A stretch of 64,000 bases of DNA from Minicystis rosea. GTDB lineage: Bacteria; Myxococcota_A; Polyangia; Polyangiales; Polyangiaceae. A program made the translations under genes and the position numbers. Position 1 is the first letter of the stretch; each line of letters begins with the position of its first letter. The stretch is from NCBI GenBank assembly GCA_001931535.1, contig CP016211.1, positions 12,570,377 to 12,634,376 of the forward strand. Direction: 5' to 3'. This document shows positions 14,109 to 23,044 of the stretch, piece by piece. The notes under the pieces were generated by a model. It was not told the origin of the DNA. It did not search any database and was given only the letters and a program-made list of their open reading frames with translations.

Positions 14109-15791
14109 ATGGAGAATTGCGTGAGCCGTCGACTTTGGATGATCGGAATTGCCGCTGTCGTCAGCGTGGGTACTGCTTGTGGAGGCACCACGGTGTCCAC
14201 GAGCTCTGGAGGTGGCCCCTCGTCCTCGAGCTCTGGAGGCGGGCCTCCGACGGCTTGTGTCCCGGGCCAGCAGATCGAGTGTGCTTGTCCGGGCGGCGCC
14301 ACGGGAGCGCAGAAGTGCCTGGCGGATGGCTCCGGCTACGGCGACTGTTTCGACTGCCCGACCAACACCGGTGGAGCAGGCGGCACAGGAGGCGCGAGCG
14401 CTTCCTCGAGCAGCTCGAGCGGTGCTCCTTGCACCTGTGCTCCGGGAACGAAGTTGGCGTGTGTCACCGCCTGCGGCACGGTGGGCGTCGTCACTTGCAC
14501 CGATGCGTGCCAGATCCCCAACGACTGCGTGCCTCCGGCCGAGGTCTGCAACGGCCTCGACGACGACTGCCAGAACGGGCCCGACGACACGTTCCCGTGT
14601 GCGCAGGGCGCCGTCCTTCCGTGCACCACCACCTGCGGATCCGCCGGCCAGAAGACGTGCACGGCGAGCTGCGAAATCCCCGAGACCTGCGATCCGCCGG
14701 TCGAGACCTGCAACGGCGCCGACGATGATTGCGACGGCCTCGCCGACGACGGCCTCGCTTTGTTCGGGCAGCCCTTCGCCCTCGGCGGCACGGATGCTCG
14801 GCGCCCCGTCATTGCCTATTCCGGTTCCATCTACGCGGTCGCCTATGCGGATCTCGGCTCCACGCCCTGGAAGCTGATGCTCCAGCGCTTCGATGCTTCC
14901 GGAGCCAAGTTGGGCGCCGCCATCGAAGTGGACGGCAGCACGGCCGGCCCGGGCGCCGTGGCCTGGAACGGCTCCGTGTTCGGCGTGATCTGGGGCGACA
15001 CCTACAACGGAGACGGGGTGTACTTCCGGGCCTATTCGGAGGCGGGAGCGGCGTTGTCGTCCGTCGTGAAGCTCCGGACCTCGAATGCCCAATCCGGCAT
15101 CGGGCTCGCCGTCTCCGGCACGAGCTTCCTCGCGGCGTTCGACGACTTCAAAGGTCAGAGCGGCAGTCTCTTCACGATCCTGAGCGTGTCGGGCACCGGG
15201 CAGGTCCTCGGGTCGTACGATCCCACGCCGCCCTCGGCGCGGGTCCTTTCCCCGCGCATCGTCCCTTCCGGGGCTGGATTCAAGCTCTTCTGGAGCGACA
15301 ACCGCTCTGGCAAATATGCAATCTTCGCTCGGGATCTCGATGCCAGCGGCGCGCCCAGCGGCCCCGAGGTCGCCACCACGGATGGGACGAGCGACGCGGA
15401 GCTTTGGTCCGCGGTGAATACGGGGCAGGGCTATGTCGTCGGCTACAGTCGTTTCGACACCAATGCAGCGAGCCTTCTGCTCCCGACCGACGCCGCAGGC
15501 ACGCCGACCGGGCCGGAGGTGAAGGTCGGCACGATGCTCCAGTTCCCCGAGCTCCAGTGGACCGGCTCGCGTCTGGCGGTCTTGAACGGTGATGCCTTTC
15601 AGATCCGTGACGCGCAGCTCGCGCCGGTGACGGTCGCTCATCCCTTCTACACGCCCACCACCAACAACATCCGCTACTCCAACCTGCTTTGGGCAGGCGG
15701 GAGGTTCTTCGGCATCGCCGGAACCGACGGCGGTTCCACGGACGCGCCCGTCGCGCGCATCTTCGGCTCCTGGGGGTGCAACGCGCCCTGA
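14109..15791 (+). CDS. MopE-like Cys-rich lipoprotein
   Basis: The 560-residue product has a lipoprotein signal (lipobox VGTAC, Cys24) and Ser/Gly-rich linkers. Three Cys-rich modules follow, including the MopE-type CNGLDDDCQNG and CNGADDDCDGLADDG motifs, which are Ca-binding-like Asp clusters. The last 340 residues consist of WSG/VAYADLGSTPWKLMLQRFDASG-type repeats expected to form a beta-propeller. Such proteins are common on myxobacterial surfaces. It ends in a shared inverted repeat with the convergent DUF2252 gene. Confidence 0.8.
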   Translation: MENCVSRRLWMIGIAAVVSVGTACGGTTVSTSSGGGPSSSSSGGGPPTACVPGQQIECACPGGATGAQKCLADGSGYGDCFDCPTNTGGAGGTGGASASSSSSSGAPCTCAPGTKLACVTACGTVGVVTCTDACQIPNDCVPPAEVCNGLDDDCQNGPDDTFPCAQGAVLPCTTTCGSAGQKTCTASCEIPETCDPPVETCNGADDDCDGLADDGLALFGQPFALGGTDARRPVIAYSGSIYAVAYADLGSTPWKLMLQRFDASGAKLGAAIEVDGSTAGPGAVAWNGSVFGVIWGDTYNGDGVYFRAYSEAGAALSSVVKLRTSNAQSGIGLAVSGTSFLAAFDDFKGQSGSLFTILSVSGTGQVLGSYDPTPPSARVLSPRIVPSGAGFKLFWSDNRSGKYAIFARDLDASGAPSGPEVATTDGTSDAELWSAVNTGQGYVVGYSRFDTNAASLLLPTDAAGTPTGPEVKVGTMLQFPELQWTGSRLAVLNGDAFQIRDAQLAPVTVAHPFYTPTTNNIRYSNLLWAGGRFFGIAGTDGGSTDAPVARIFGSWGCNAP

Positions 15792-15823
15792 TTCGACCCC
15801 TTCGAGGTTGGTCACATCTTCAG

Positions 15824-15874
15824 CCTGGGCGCGCCGGCGAATGGTTTGAGCTCAAACGATTCGCCGCGCCCAGG
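15824..15874. terminator. Bidirectional terminator-like inverted repeat
   Basis: CCTGGGCGC (15824-15832) pairs with GCGCCCAGG (15866-15874), enclosing CGAAT/ATTCG and a central palindrome TTTGAGCTCAAA (15845-15856). It sits between convergent genes, overlapping the stop of the minus-strand gene. There is no long T run, so it is a structural call. Confidence 0.5.
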
Positions 15875-17057
15875 TGAGATAGACGCCTTCGAGCAGGCCG
15901 GCCATCTCCACCGCGTGATCGATGACCGCGCCGATCTCCGGGCCCGTCCAGAGCTTGGGCACCGGCGTGGTGCCCAGCGCGGCCAGGCCGCGCGCGTGGG
16001 CCGCGCCGAGGATGTAGCCAATTTGGCGGACCAGCCCGTCGAGCGTCGAGCCGGTGTGGAGCGTGTCGAGGTTGAGCTTGTCTTCCTGCGGGAAGAGGCG
16101 GCGGCCGGCGAAGGAGAGGCCCTCGGCTTGGAAGCCGGCGAGGAGGCGCGGCGGCGCGACGAGCAGGGCGCGCGCCGCCATCACCACGCGCTCTCCGGGA
16201 TGGGAAAAGCGGCCGGCGGGAGGCGTGAAGAGCACGTTGCTCGAGGGCGTGCGACATTCCTTCAGCTCCACGATGCGCTCGTCGCCGTCGCGCTCGCGCA
16301 CCAGCACGGCGATGCGCTGCACGCCGAGGCTCCCGTTGCCGGCCACGCGCTGGGCGGCGTCTTCGATCTTCCACGTCGTGGACTTGGCGGGCGCGCGATT
16401 GCCGAGCGCGGTGAGGTACGCGCCGAGCAACAACGGGACACCCGTCTCGACCTCGGGCGGTAGATCGAGGTAGCGCTCCGGCCGCAGGAAATGACGCTTG
16501 CCGTGCGCGTCCTTGGGGGCGCGGGCGTCGAGGAGATCCTGCTGGTTTCGGAACTCCACCTTCTCCACCAGCTCGGCGACGATCGCGGGCGTGTCCGGCG
16601 CGTCGCCGCCCGCGCGCGCCGAGAGATAAGCGCTGACGAGGTGCTCGACGAGGCGGATGGATTGCGCCGCCGTCGCGCGGAAACCGCGCCCCGCGAGGAT
16701 CACGCTGGTGGAGAGACGGAGCACGTCGTAGCGGAGCGGGCCGATGGTGCCGTCGTCGAAATCGTTGATGCCGAAGACCACCTCGTCCTCGTCGGTGCGG
16801 TAGGCGCCGACGTTCTCGAGGTGCATGTCGCCCACGAGCCAACCATCGCCCGCCGGGCCGCCGGCGAGGTCGGGCCGCCTCGCCAAGATCTCGTAGAAGA
16901 GCGGCGCGCTGCCGCGAAGGAAGGCGTGAGGAGAGGGCGCGAGGCGCGCGCGCTTCCGCGCGAACAGCTCCGGTATGCCGGCCGTGGCGGCGCGATCGAG
17001 CGCGATCTGGCGTGCAGCGAGGGCGAATGGATCGAAGTCGCTCATCGCGAGGAGCAT
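15852..17057 (-). CDS. DUF2252 family protein
   Basis: The product is about 401 residues and matches DUF2252 throughout: FLRGSAPLFYEIL, the kinase-like GDMHLENVGAYR and INDFDDGTIGPLRYDVLRLSTS, and VVMAARALLVAPP. The GDxHxxN and DFD segments resemble the catalytic loop and metal site of aminoglycoside-phosphotransferase-like kinases, to which this family is related. The substrate is unknown. The start may be 17057 or the ATG four codons later (17045). The stop lies within the palindrome of the shared terminator. Confidence 0.88.
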   Translation of the reverse strand: MLLAMSDFDPFALAARQIALDRAATAGIPELFARKRARLAPSPHAFLRGSAPLFYEILARRPDLAGGPAGDGWLVGDMHLENVGAYRTDEDEVVFGINDFDDGTIGPLRYDVLRLSTSVILAGRGFRATAAQSIRLVEHLVSAYLSARAGGDAPDTPAIVAELVEKVEFRNQQDLLDARAPKDAHGKRHFLRPERYLDLPPEVETGVPLLLGAYLTALGNRAPAKSTTWKIEDAAQRVAGNGSLGVQRIAVLVRERDGDERIVELKECRTPSSNVLFTPPAGRFSHPGERVVMAARALLVAPPRLLAGFQAEGLSFAGRRLFPQEDKLNLDTLHTGSTLDGLVRQIGYILGAAHARGLAALGTTPVPKLWTGPEIGAVIDHAVEMAGLLEGVYLTWARRIV

Positions 17058-17311
17058 AGGCGCTTTCGGCGCCCGCGCAGCGGGCTCTGCGAGAGGCCCT
17101 ATCGAGAGGCCATCTCGCCTCGTGCAGATTCGACACGGCTCGGGCGGCCGTCCACGACGACCATGCTGTGCATCGGATGCTCCGGCGCGCCGGCAGAGGC
17201 GCAGATCGTCCGAGGCACGATGGGCTTTGAAGGAGCGGGCGATCCGAGGCAGGTCGAAGCGGGAGAGCGCGGAGGGACCGTGAAGGGATCACGGCCCCAC
17301 GGCGCTCGGCT

Positions 17312-18061
17312 TCATGCAAAGGCGACGGCGAACAGCTCTTCGATGCGACGCCAATGCGTCTCGGCGGCTTCCTTGTCGTAGACGGGGATGTCGCTCACCG
17401 CGAAGCCGTGGGCGGCGCGGAAGTGATCGACGGTGAAGCGCACGTGCGCTTTGGCGAGCGCCGTCACGAGCATGCCCTGTTGCTCGGGCGTGCACGATCC
17501 ATCGTTGTCGCTGATGGCGAAGTAGAGGCGCGCTTCGACCTTGTCCGCCTCGCGATGCGGGCTGTCGGGCGCGTCGGTGGCGATGCCGCCGCCGTGGATC
17601 GAGGCCGCCGCGGCGATGTCCTTGGGGTAGGTGACGGCGGTCGTGAACGCGAGCCGCCCGCCGATGCAATATCCCATGGAGGCCACGGGGCCGCGGCGCA
17701 CGCCGCGCTGCGCGTGCAGGGTGCGGAGGTAGCTCGCCGCGTCGCGCATGGCCGACTTCGTGTCGTGCGCGCGCACGATGGCCATGAGCCGCTCGCGCTC
17801 CGACGGCACCGAGAAGACGGTGGCCACGTCGAACGGCGCATAGTCGCCCGCTCGATAAAAGATGTGCGGGAGCAGCACCACATAGCCGAGCTCCGCGAGC
17901 CTCCCCGCCATCTCGTGCATCGCGGGCCGCACGCTCCCGGCGTCGGGATAGAAGATCACCCCGGGGAACTCGCCCGGTCGCTCCGGACGATGAATCCATG
18001 CCGGGGCGACACCGTCATCGGTCCTGACTTCGACCTTGTCGGGCTGTGTCATGGCCGCCAT
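17312..18061 (-). CDS. Dienelactone hydrolase family protein
   Basis: The 249-residue alpha/beta hydrolase has the nucleophile motif GYCIGG (Cys132), an Asp in ISDNDGSC and the catalytic His in AAHGF (His218). This is the Cys-Asp-His triad of dienelactone hydrolases rather than the Ser triad of esterases. The ATG at 18061 is preceded by GGAGTAGG at good spacing; a second ATG lies three codons later. Substrate and pathway are unknown. No aromatic-degradation genes are nearby. About 250 bases upstream of the next minus gene hold no gene. Confidence 0.88.
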   Translation of the reverse strand: MAAMTQPDKVEVRTDDGVAPAWIHRPERPGEFPGVIFYPDAGSVRPAMHEMAGRLAELGYVVLLPHIFYRAGDYAPFDVATVFSVPSERERLMAIVRAHDTKSAMRDAASYLRTLHAQRGVRRGPVASMGYCIGGRLAFTTAVTYPKDIAAAASIHGGGIATDAPDSPHREADKVEARLYFAISDNDGSCTPEQQGMLVTALAKAHVRFTVDHFRAAHGFAVSDIPVYDKEAAETHWRRIEELFAVAFA

Positions 18062-18319
18062 CCTACTCCGCTGCAGGGTGGATGGCGAACGGCCATCCGC
18101 GAGCATCGGTATATCGATGGGGCCGGGAGGCGCGGCCCGATCGCTCGCCGCGCCCGCGCCACACCCCGCAACATCCCCGCAACATCGCAACGTGCCTTCT
18201 TGGCTCGAGGCACACGGCACCTCACGATGCCTCGCATTCCTCGCGGCGGATCGGCTGGCCCGCACGGTGCAACGGGCCTTCGGGGAACGCCGGACAGCGT
18301 CCGGAGAAAGCAGGGATTC

Positions 18320-20359
18320 ATGCCCCGAGTCGACTTCGTGCCGGCGCGGCACGGTTTTCATTTCGAGAACGAGTTCGTCAGCCACGTCGGTGTCATCACC
18401 ACCTACGGTCTTTGCGGCGGGATGGTCCTCGCCGCTGCCCGCTATTGGAAGCAGCGCCTCCCGATTCCCACCCACCGCGCCGGAGATTTCGAGAGCGGCG
18501 CCCGCGTGCCGGCGGAGGGATCGAGGCTCCAACGGTACATCTACGGTTGCCAGATGGAGAGCTTCGGCCCGCTCAATTTCATCTCGGCGCTCAACTGGAT
18601 CACGGCCGTCGGCTTCGACGAGCAATTCGGTTGGTGCCTCGGCGAGTTCGATCGCATCCGGGCCGAGATCGACCGCGGCAACCCCGTGGTCATCGGCCTG
18701 CGGGTCCGGGAGCCGGGCAATCCGTTCGGTCATCAGATGTTGGCCATCGGATACGATGTCTCCCCCAAACGCATCTACGTTTACGACCCCAACTTCGCCG
18801 ATTTCGAGTCCACGCTCACGCTCGACGAGCCCGCCAAGCGGATCCGCCAGACCACGCCTCCGGGCCGCTCGCTCGCGCACGAGTGGTCTTCGCTCTTCAT
18901 CACGGGATGCGCGATCGGCGATCAGCGCCCCGACTACATCGACATCAGCCTGGAGTCCGGCTTCGTGGTGGAGCCTTTACCCACGCGCGTGCGCCAGCCC
19001 ATCGGTGTCTCGGTCACCGTGCGCAACTTCGGCGACTACCCTGCTCGGTTGAGCGAGCTCTTCATCTATGCCCGCGGTCCGGACGGGGGGAATCGCGACG
19101 ATCTCTTGGGCGGCGGCGATCACGACGCCACGCCCATCCCGGCCGGTGGCACGCGCCGCCTCACGCGCCGGAATGCGAGCTTCGCCGAAGCGCCGGGGAG
19201 CTACCTCGTCGGCATCAGCTATCGTTCGGATCGGGATCAGTGGATTCCCATCCCGGTCATGGTCGGCGGGACACGCGCGGAGGTCCGCGTCGACGTGCTG
19301 CCGGCGACGAGCCAGAGCGTGCCCAATTGGTTCTCCCTCGGGGGGATCATCACCGCGCCGCCCACGGTGATCGCCAATGCCGACAGCCGGCTCGAGGTCT
19401 TCGTCCGCGGCGCGGACAACAAGATGTATCACCTCTTCCAGCGCACGCCCAACGTGCCCAACGACTGCTCGGGCTTCGAGCTCCTCGGCGGCGATCAGAC
19501 CTTCCGCGGCGCCGCCTCGGCGGTCTTGAACAACTGGAACAAGATCGAAATCTTCGCCTGCGGGCGCGACAACGCGCTCTGGCATCGCTGGCAGAACGAT
19601 CCCAACGTGCGTGAGGCCAATCGCTGGTCGCCGTGGGGCCCTCTCGGCGGGTGGCTTGCCGCGGATCCGACGGCGGTGCTCAATGGGGACAAGCGCATCG
19701 AGGTCTTCGCCGTGCACGAAGGCGGGCGGGTGCACCACATCTATCAACGTTGGTTCGATCTCTTCGGCGCGCCCTGGTCGGGGTGGGAGCCGCTCGACGG
19801 CCGGCTCTTCAAGGGCCGAGTCGCCGCCGACCGCGACGCGGCGGGGCGCATCCACGTGATCGCGCGCGACCAAGGCGACGACGCGATGTGGGTCAATTTC
19901 CAAACCACGCCGGGCGGCGCGTGGTCTGGATGGGTGGCCTTCGGCGGCGTCGCCGCCTCCGATCCCACGCTCTCGCGCAACGCCGACGGCCGGCTCGAAG
20001 CCTTCGTGCGCGGCACGAATGGTCGTGTCTTCCACAAATGGCAGATCGCGCCGAATGGCAATTGGAGCAACTGGGCTCCTCTCGTCGAAGGCAGCCCCAC
20101 GGCCCCCGTGCTCTTCGGCGAGGCCCGGCCGACAGCCATTCTCGATCGCCGCGGCCAACTCGAGATCTTCGCGCGGGCCAGCGACAGCAGCGTATCGACG
20201 ACCCGAGAGACGGGCGGCTCACCCCCGTGGACCGATTTCCGCACCATCGGCCCGACCGTGACCTCGGACGTGGCCACCGGCGTGAACCCGGGTGGCGTGG
20301 TCGAGCTGTTCGCCGTGGGGCCGAATCGAGAGCTCTTGCATCATTGGTTCACGCCTTGA
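18320..20359 (+). CDS. Papain-like cysteine peptidase fused to beta-propeller lectin
   Basis: The 679-residue protein has three parts. Residues 1-210 resemble a C39/papain-like peptidase with a Cys in YGLCGGM (Cys32), His in FGHQMLAIGYD (His138) and Asp in YVYDPN (Asp156), the order of a catalytic triad. Residues 215-325 look like a CARDB-type Ig domain (PIGVSVTVRNFGDYPARL). Residues 340-679 form about seven repeats such as DSRLEVFVRGADNKMYHLFQ and GRLEAFVRGTNGRVFHKWQ, typical of PLL-type (DUF346) beta-propeller lectins that bind fucosylated glycans. No classical signal peptide is seen. A role in predation or prey-surface attack is inference. Confidence 0.78.
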   Translation: MPRVDFVPARHGFHFENEFVSHVGVITTYGLCGGMVLAAARYWKQRLPIPTHRAGDFESGARVPAEGSRLQRYIYGCQMESFGPLNFISALNWITAVGFDEQFGWCLGEFDRIRAEIDRGNPVVIGLRVREPGNPFGHQMLAIGYDVSPKRIYVYDPNFADFESTLTLDEPAKRIRQTTPPGRSLAHEWSSLFITGCAIGDQRPDYIDISLESGFVVEPLPTRVRQPIGVSVTVRNFGDYPARLSELFIYARGPDGGNRDDLLGGGDHDATPIPAGGTRRLTRRNASFAEAPGSYLVGISYRSDRDQWIPIPVMVGGTRAEVRVDVLPATSQSVPNWFSLGGIITAPPTVIANADSRLEVFVRGADNKMYHLFQRTPNVPNDCSGFELLGGDQTFRGAASAVLNNWNKIEIFACGRDNALWHRWQNDPNVREANRWSPWGPLGGWLAADPTAVLNGDKRIEVFAVHEGGRVHHIYQRWFDLFGAPWSGWEPLDGRLFKGRVAADRDAAGRIHVIARDQGDDAMWVNFQTTPGGAWSGWVAFGGVAASDPTLSRNADGRLEAFVRGTNGRVFHKWQIAPNGNWSNWAPLVEGSPTAPVLFGEARPTAILDRRGQLEIFARASDSSVSTTRETGGSPPWTDFRTIGPTVTSDVATGVNPGGVVELFAVGPNRELLHHWFTP

Positions 20360-20443
20360 TCGCGTGTCGCGACGTGGTGCTCACTCGGTGAGGGCCGCGC
20401 GTCGTGGTGGACGTGCCGATGGGTGACTGAGTATCGTCGGCCC

Positions 20444-21610
20444 ATGGCTTCGAAGCGCGCTGTGGCATGGGGCGGGCTCGTCGTCGTCTGGGGCACGGTG
20501 ATAGGCAGCTTGCTCGCCTTGCGCGCAAGCGAGAAGCACCGGGCGCCCGCGATCTCCGTGACCGCGAAATCCAGGTCGGCGAGCGCGGCCGTCTCGGCGA
20601 GCGGCGCATCGGCCGAGGATGCCGCGCTCGTGGCATGGCGCTTCTCACCCGAGATTTCCGCGGTGGATCGCACGGCCCTGATCGCCGCCGGCGCGGCCGA
20701 CGTGCGCCACGTCGAGCGCCGCTTCGCCCGCCGCTTCGCGACGCCGCCCGAGGTGCACGTGCTCCCCTCGGAGGCGAGCCTCGCGCAAAAGCTCACCGAG
20801 CTCTACGAGGTCGAGCCGGCGCGCGCCGTCGATCTCGCCCATCGCTACAGCGGATACACGAGCGACAATCCCCGCTCCCATACCAGCGTCGTCGTCCTCG
20901 ATTGGGCGCGCATCGGTGTCGAGCGGCCGATTCACCGGCTGCGCCACGAGATCACGCACGTGATGGTCCATCAGATCGTGCCGCAGACGGTCCCCGTGCC
21001 CGCGTGGTTCAACGAAGGGCTCGCCGAGCTGGAGGCGCACAGCGTGCCCGGTCTCACGTGGCCTCAGCTCCAGAGTCGTCATTTCGCAGCATCGATGGCG
21101 GCGACAGGGACGTTGATGCCGCTCGATCGGGTCTCGAGCTATGAGCAAACCCTCGCGATCCTCGGCGAACAGCTCGCCAATGGCACCGAGAGCGTGCGCC
21201 TCTTGGAGGCGGACGTGACGCGCCCCCGCGTGCTCGGCATCCTCGAAGAGCTGGCGCGCGGCAAGCGGTTCGAACAAGCCTTCTCCACCGCGACGGGACT
21301 GTCGTTCGCGCGCTTCGCGGCGAGCGTGGAGCCGCGCCTCCGCGCGCTCGCCCCATCCTATCCGGGCATCGCCGCCACACCCGACGATCCTTCGGGCCCG
21401 GGCCTCACGTACGTGCTCTACGGCTTCCGCCCGCGCTCCCGCGTGACCGTGCGCATCAAGGGCGCCGGGCTCACCGGGGTGAATTCGTACGTGGTCAGCG
21501 AACATGGTTACCTGTCACAATATCTCATGGCCGGATGGCCGGCGGGTCGCTACGACATCGAGGCCACCGGCGAGGGGGAGTCCGCCCGGGTGACGGCGAT
21601 CAAGCGGTGA
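20444..21610 (+). CDS. Gluzincin-like metallopeptidase, membrane-anchored
   Basis: The 388-residue product has an N-terminal anchor (VAWGGLVVVWGTVIGSLLAL), then a Ser/Ala linker. The peptidase MA-like core has the zinc motif HEITH (His168, Glu169, His172) and a downstream NEGLAELEA with the third ligand-type Glu191. The C-terminal 80 residues form a beta domain (SRVTVRIKGAGLTGVNSYVVS). It would be outward-facing, tethered or released. The ATG at 20444 gives the clean signal anchor. The serpin gene follows by about 70 bases, which suggests a peptidase/inhibitor relation, although gluzincins are not normal serpin targets. Confidence 0.78.
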   Translation: MASKRAVAWGGLVVVWGTVIGSLLALRASEKHRAPAISVTAKSRSASAAVSASGASAEDAALVAWRFSPEISAVDRTALIAAGAADVRHVERRFARRFATPPEVHVLPSEASLAQKLTELYEVEPARAVDLAHRYSGYTSDNPRSHTSVVVLDWARIGVERPIHRLRHEITHVMVHQIVPQTVPVPAWFNEGLAELEAHSVPGLTWPQLQSRHFAASMAATGTLMPLDRVSSYEQTLAILGEQLANGTESVRLLEADVTRPRVLGILEELARGKRFEQAFSTATGLSFARFAASVEPRLRALAPSYPGIAATPDDPSGPGLTYVLYGFRPRSRVTVRIKGAGLTGVNSYVVSEHGYLSQYLMAGWPAGRYDIEATGEGESARVTAIKR

Positions 21611-21683
21611 AGATCTGACTCATGAGGTATGCTCGGCGCGCGGGCACATCGAGTGAAGGGCGAGTCCCCTTTTCGAGGAAACG

Positions 21684-22976
21684 ATGGCAAGCTTTCGAGC
21701 GTGGTTTCGTCGGATCATCGGAGCGACACCGGAGGGACCGGCAGCCGGGCCACCGCCGCCGGTGACGGCGCATTCGTTACCCAGCATTTCCCCGTCCCTC
21801 GCGGAAGCTCACAATGAGTTCTCGCTCTCTCTGCATGAAGCGCTGGCGTCCAAGTGGCCGGCGGGCTCCGCCAACGTCTTCTTCTCTCCGCTCAGCATTC
21901 GCGCCGCCGTCGGGATGACGTTCGCGGGGGCGCGGGGCGAGACGCGCGCGCAGATGAGCCGGACGCTCCGCTTCCATCCGGCCTTCGATCCGGTGGAAAA
22001 GGACGCATCCTCCGCCTTTGCCGATCTCCTTCGCGCGCTGAACGAAGCGGGCGGCGCCCGGTACGAGATGGTCGTGGCGAGCTCGCTTTGGAGCCAAGTG
22101 GGCGCTCCGCTCCTCTCGGGCTTTCTCGATCTCGTCGCGCGGTGCTACGGCGGAGCCGCCACGCTCGTCGATTTCCGTGATGCCGAGGCCGCGTGCTCCG
22201 CCATCAACGATTGGATCGCCGAGAAGACGAAGGGGCGGATTCGCGATCTCATCTCTGCCGGCGGGCTCGGCGGCGACACGCGTCTCGTCGTGGTGAATGC
22301 GGTCTACTTCAAAGGCATGTGGGCGCTCCCGTTTCGCAGGAGCGCCACGCGTGACGAGCCCTTTCACGTGCGCTCGGACCACACGGTGAAAGCGCCGCTG
22401 ATGCACCGCAAGCAGGAGGCGCGTTACCTCCAAGCCGAGGGCTATCAAGCGGTGGAGCTCGCTTATCAAGGCGGTGACCTCTCCATGCTCGTGCTCCTGC
22501 CCGACGCGACGGACGGCCTTCCGGCGCTGGAAAAGGGGCTCACGGAGCGCGTCCTGCGCGACACGACGGCGCGGATGCTCACGCAGGAGGTGGACATCTT
22601 TCTCCCGCGCTTCCGGCTGACGTGGGGCGTCGTCGAGATGAGCGAGAGCCTCTCTCTCTTGGGCATGCCGCTCGCGTTCGAGCGCGGGAAGGCCGACTTC
22701 TCCGGCATCAATGGGCGCGTCCCGCCCGACGAAGAGGCGCTGTCGATCTCGGCCATCCTCCACAAAGCGTTCGTGGAGGTGAACGAAGAAGGAACGGAGG
22801 CCGCCGCGGCCACGGCCGTCGAAATGGTTGCCCTCTCCGCGGCCTCGTCCCCTGCGAAGCCGCCGCCGGTCCCCATCTTCCGCGCCGATCATCCGTTCCT
22901 GTTCGCCATTCGCGAGCGGGGGAGCGGCGCGATCCTGTTTCTCGGGCGGGTGGTGGATCCGACGCGGAAGTCATGA
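21684..22976 (+). CDS. Serpin (serine protease inhibitor)
   Basis: The 430-residue protein covers the complete serpin fold: NVFFSPLSIRAAVGMTFAGARGET near the N-terminus, VNAVYFKGMWALPF, VELAYQGGDLSMLVLLPDA, and HKAFVEVNEEGTEAAAATAVE leading to DHPFLFAIRERGSGAILFLGRVVDP. The hinge region EEGTEAAAATAVE is of the inhibitory type, with small residues at P12-P9. Aligned with antitrypsin, the P1-P1' bond falls at Leu-Ser, so chymotrypsin-, elastase- or cathepsin G-like proteases are predicted targets. The first 40 residues are a Pro-rich leader without a clear signal peptide. Bacterial serpins are uncommon and often protect against host or self proteases. Confidence 0.93.
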   Translation: MASFRAWFRRIIGATPEGPAAGPPPPVTAHSLPSISPSLAEAHNEFSLSLHEALASKWPAGSANVFFSPLSIRAAVGMTFAGARGETRAQMSRTLRFHPAFDPVEKDASSAFADLLRALNEAGGARYEMVVASSLWSQVGAPLLSGFLDLVARCYGGAATLVDFRDAEAACSAINDWIAEKTKGRIRDLISAGGLGGDTRLVVVNAVYFKGMWALPFRRSATRDEPFHVRSDHTVKAPLMHRKQEARYLQAEGYQAVELAYQGGDLSMLVLLPDATDGLPALEKGLTERVLRDTTARMLTQEVDIFLPRFRLTWGVVEMSESLSLLGMPLAFERGKADFSGINGRVPPDEEALSISAILHKAFVEVNEEGTEAAAATAVEMVALSAASSPAKPPPVPIFRADHPFLFAIRERGSGAILFLGRVVDPTRKS

Positions 22977-23044
22977 GCGCGGACGGCGTCGCACTCGTGC
23001 TCCGCGCGCTCTCGCGAGACCATCGATGTTAGCTTGCGCGGCTC

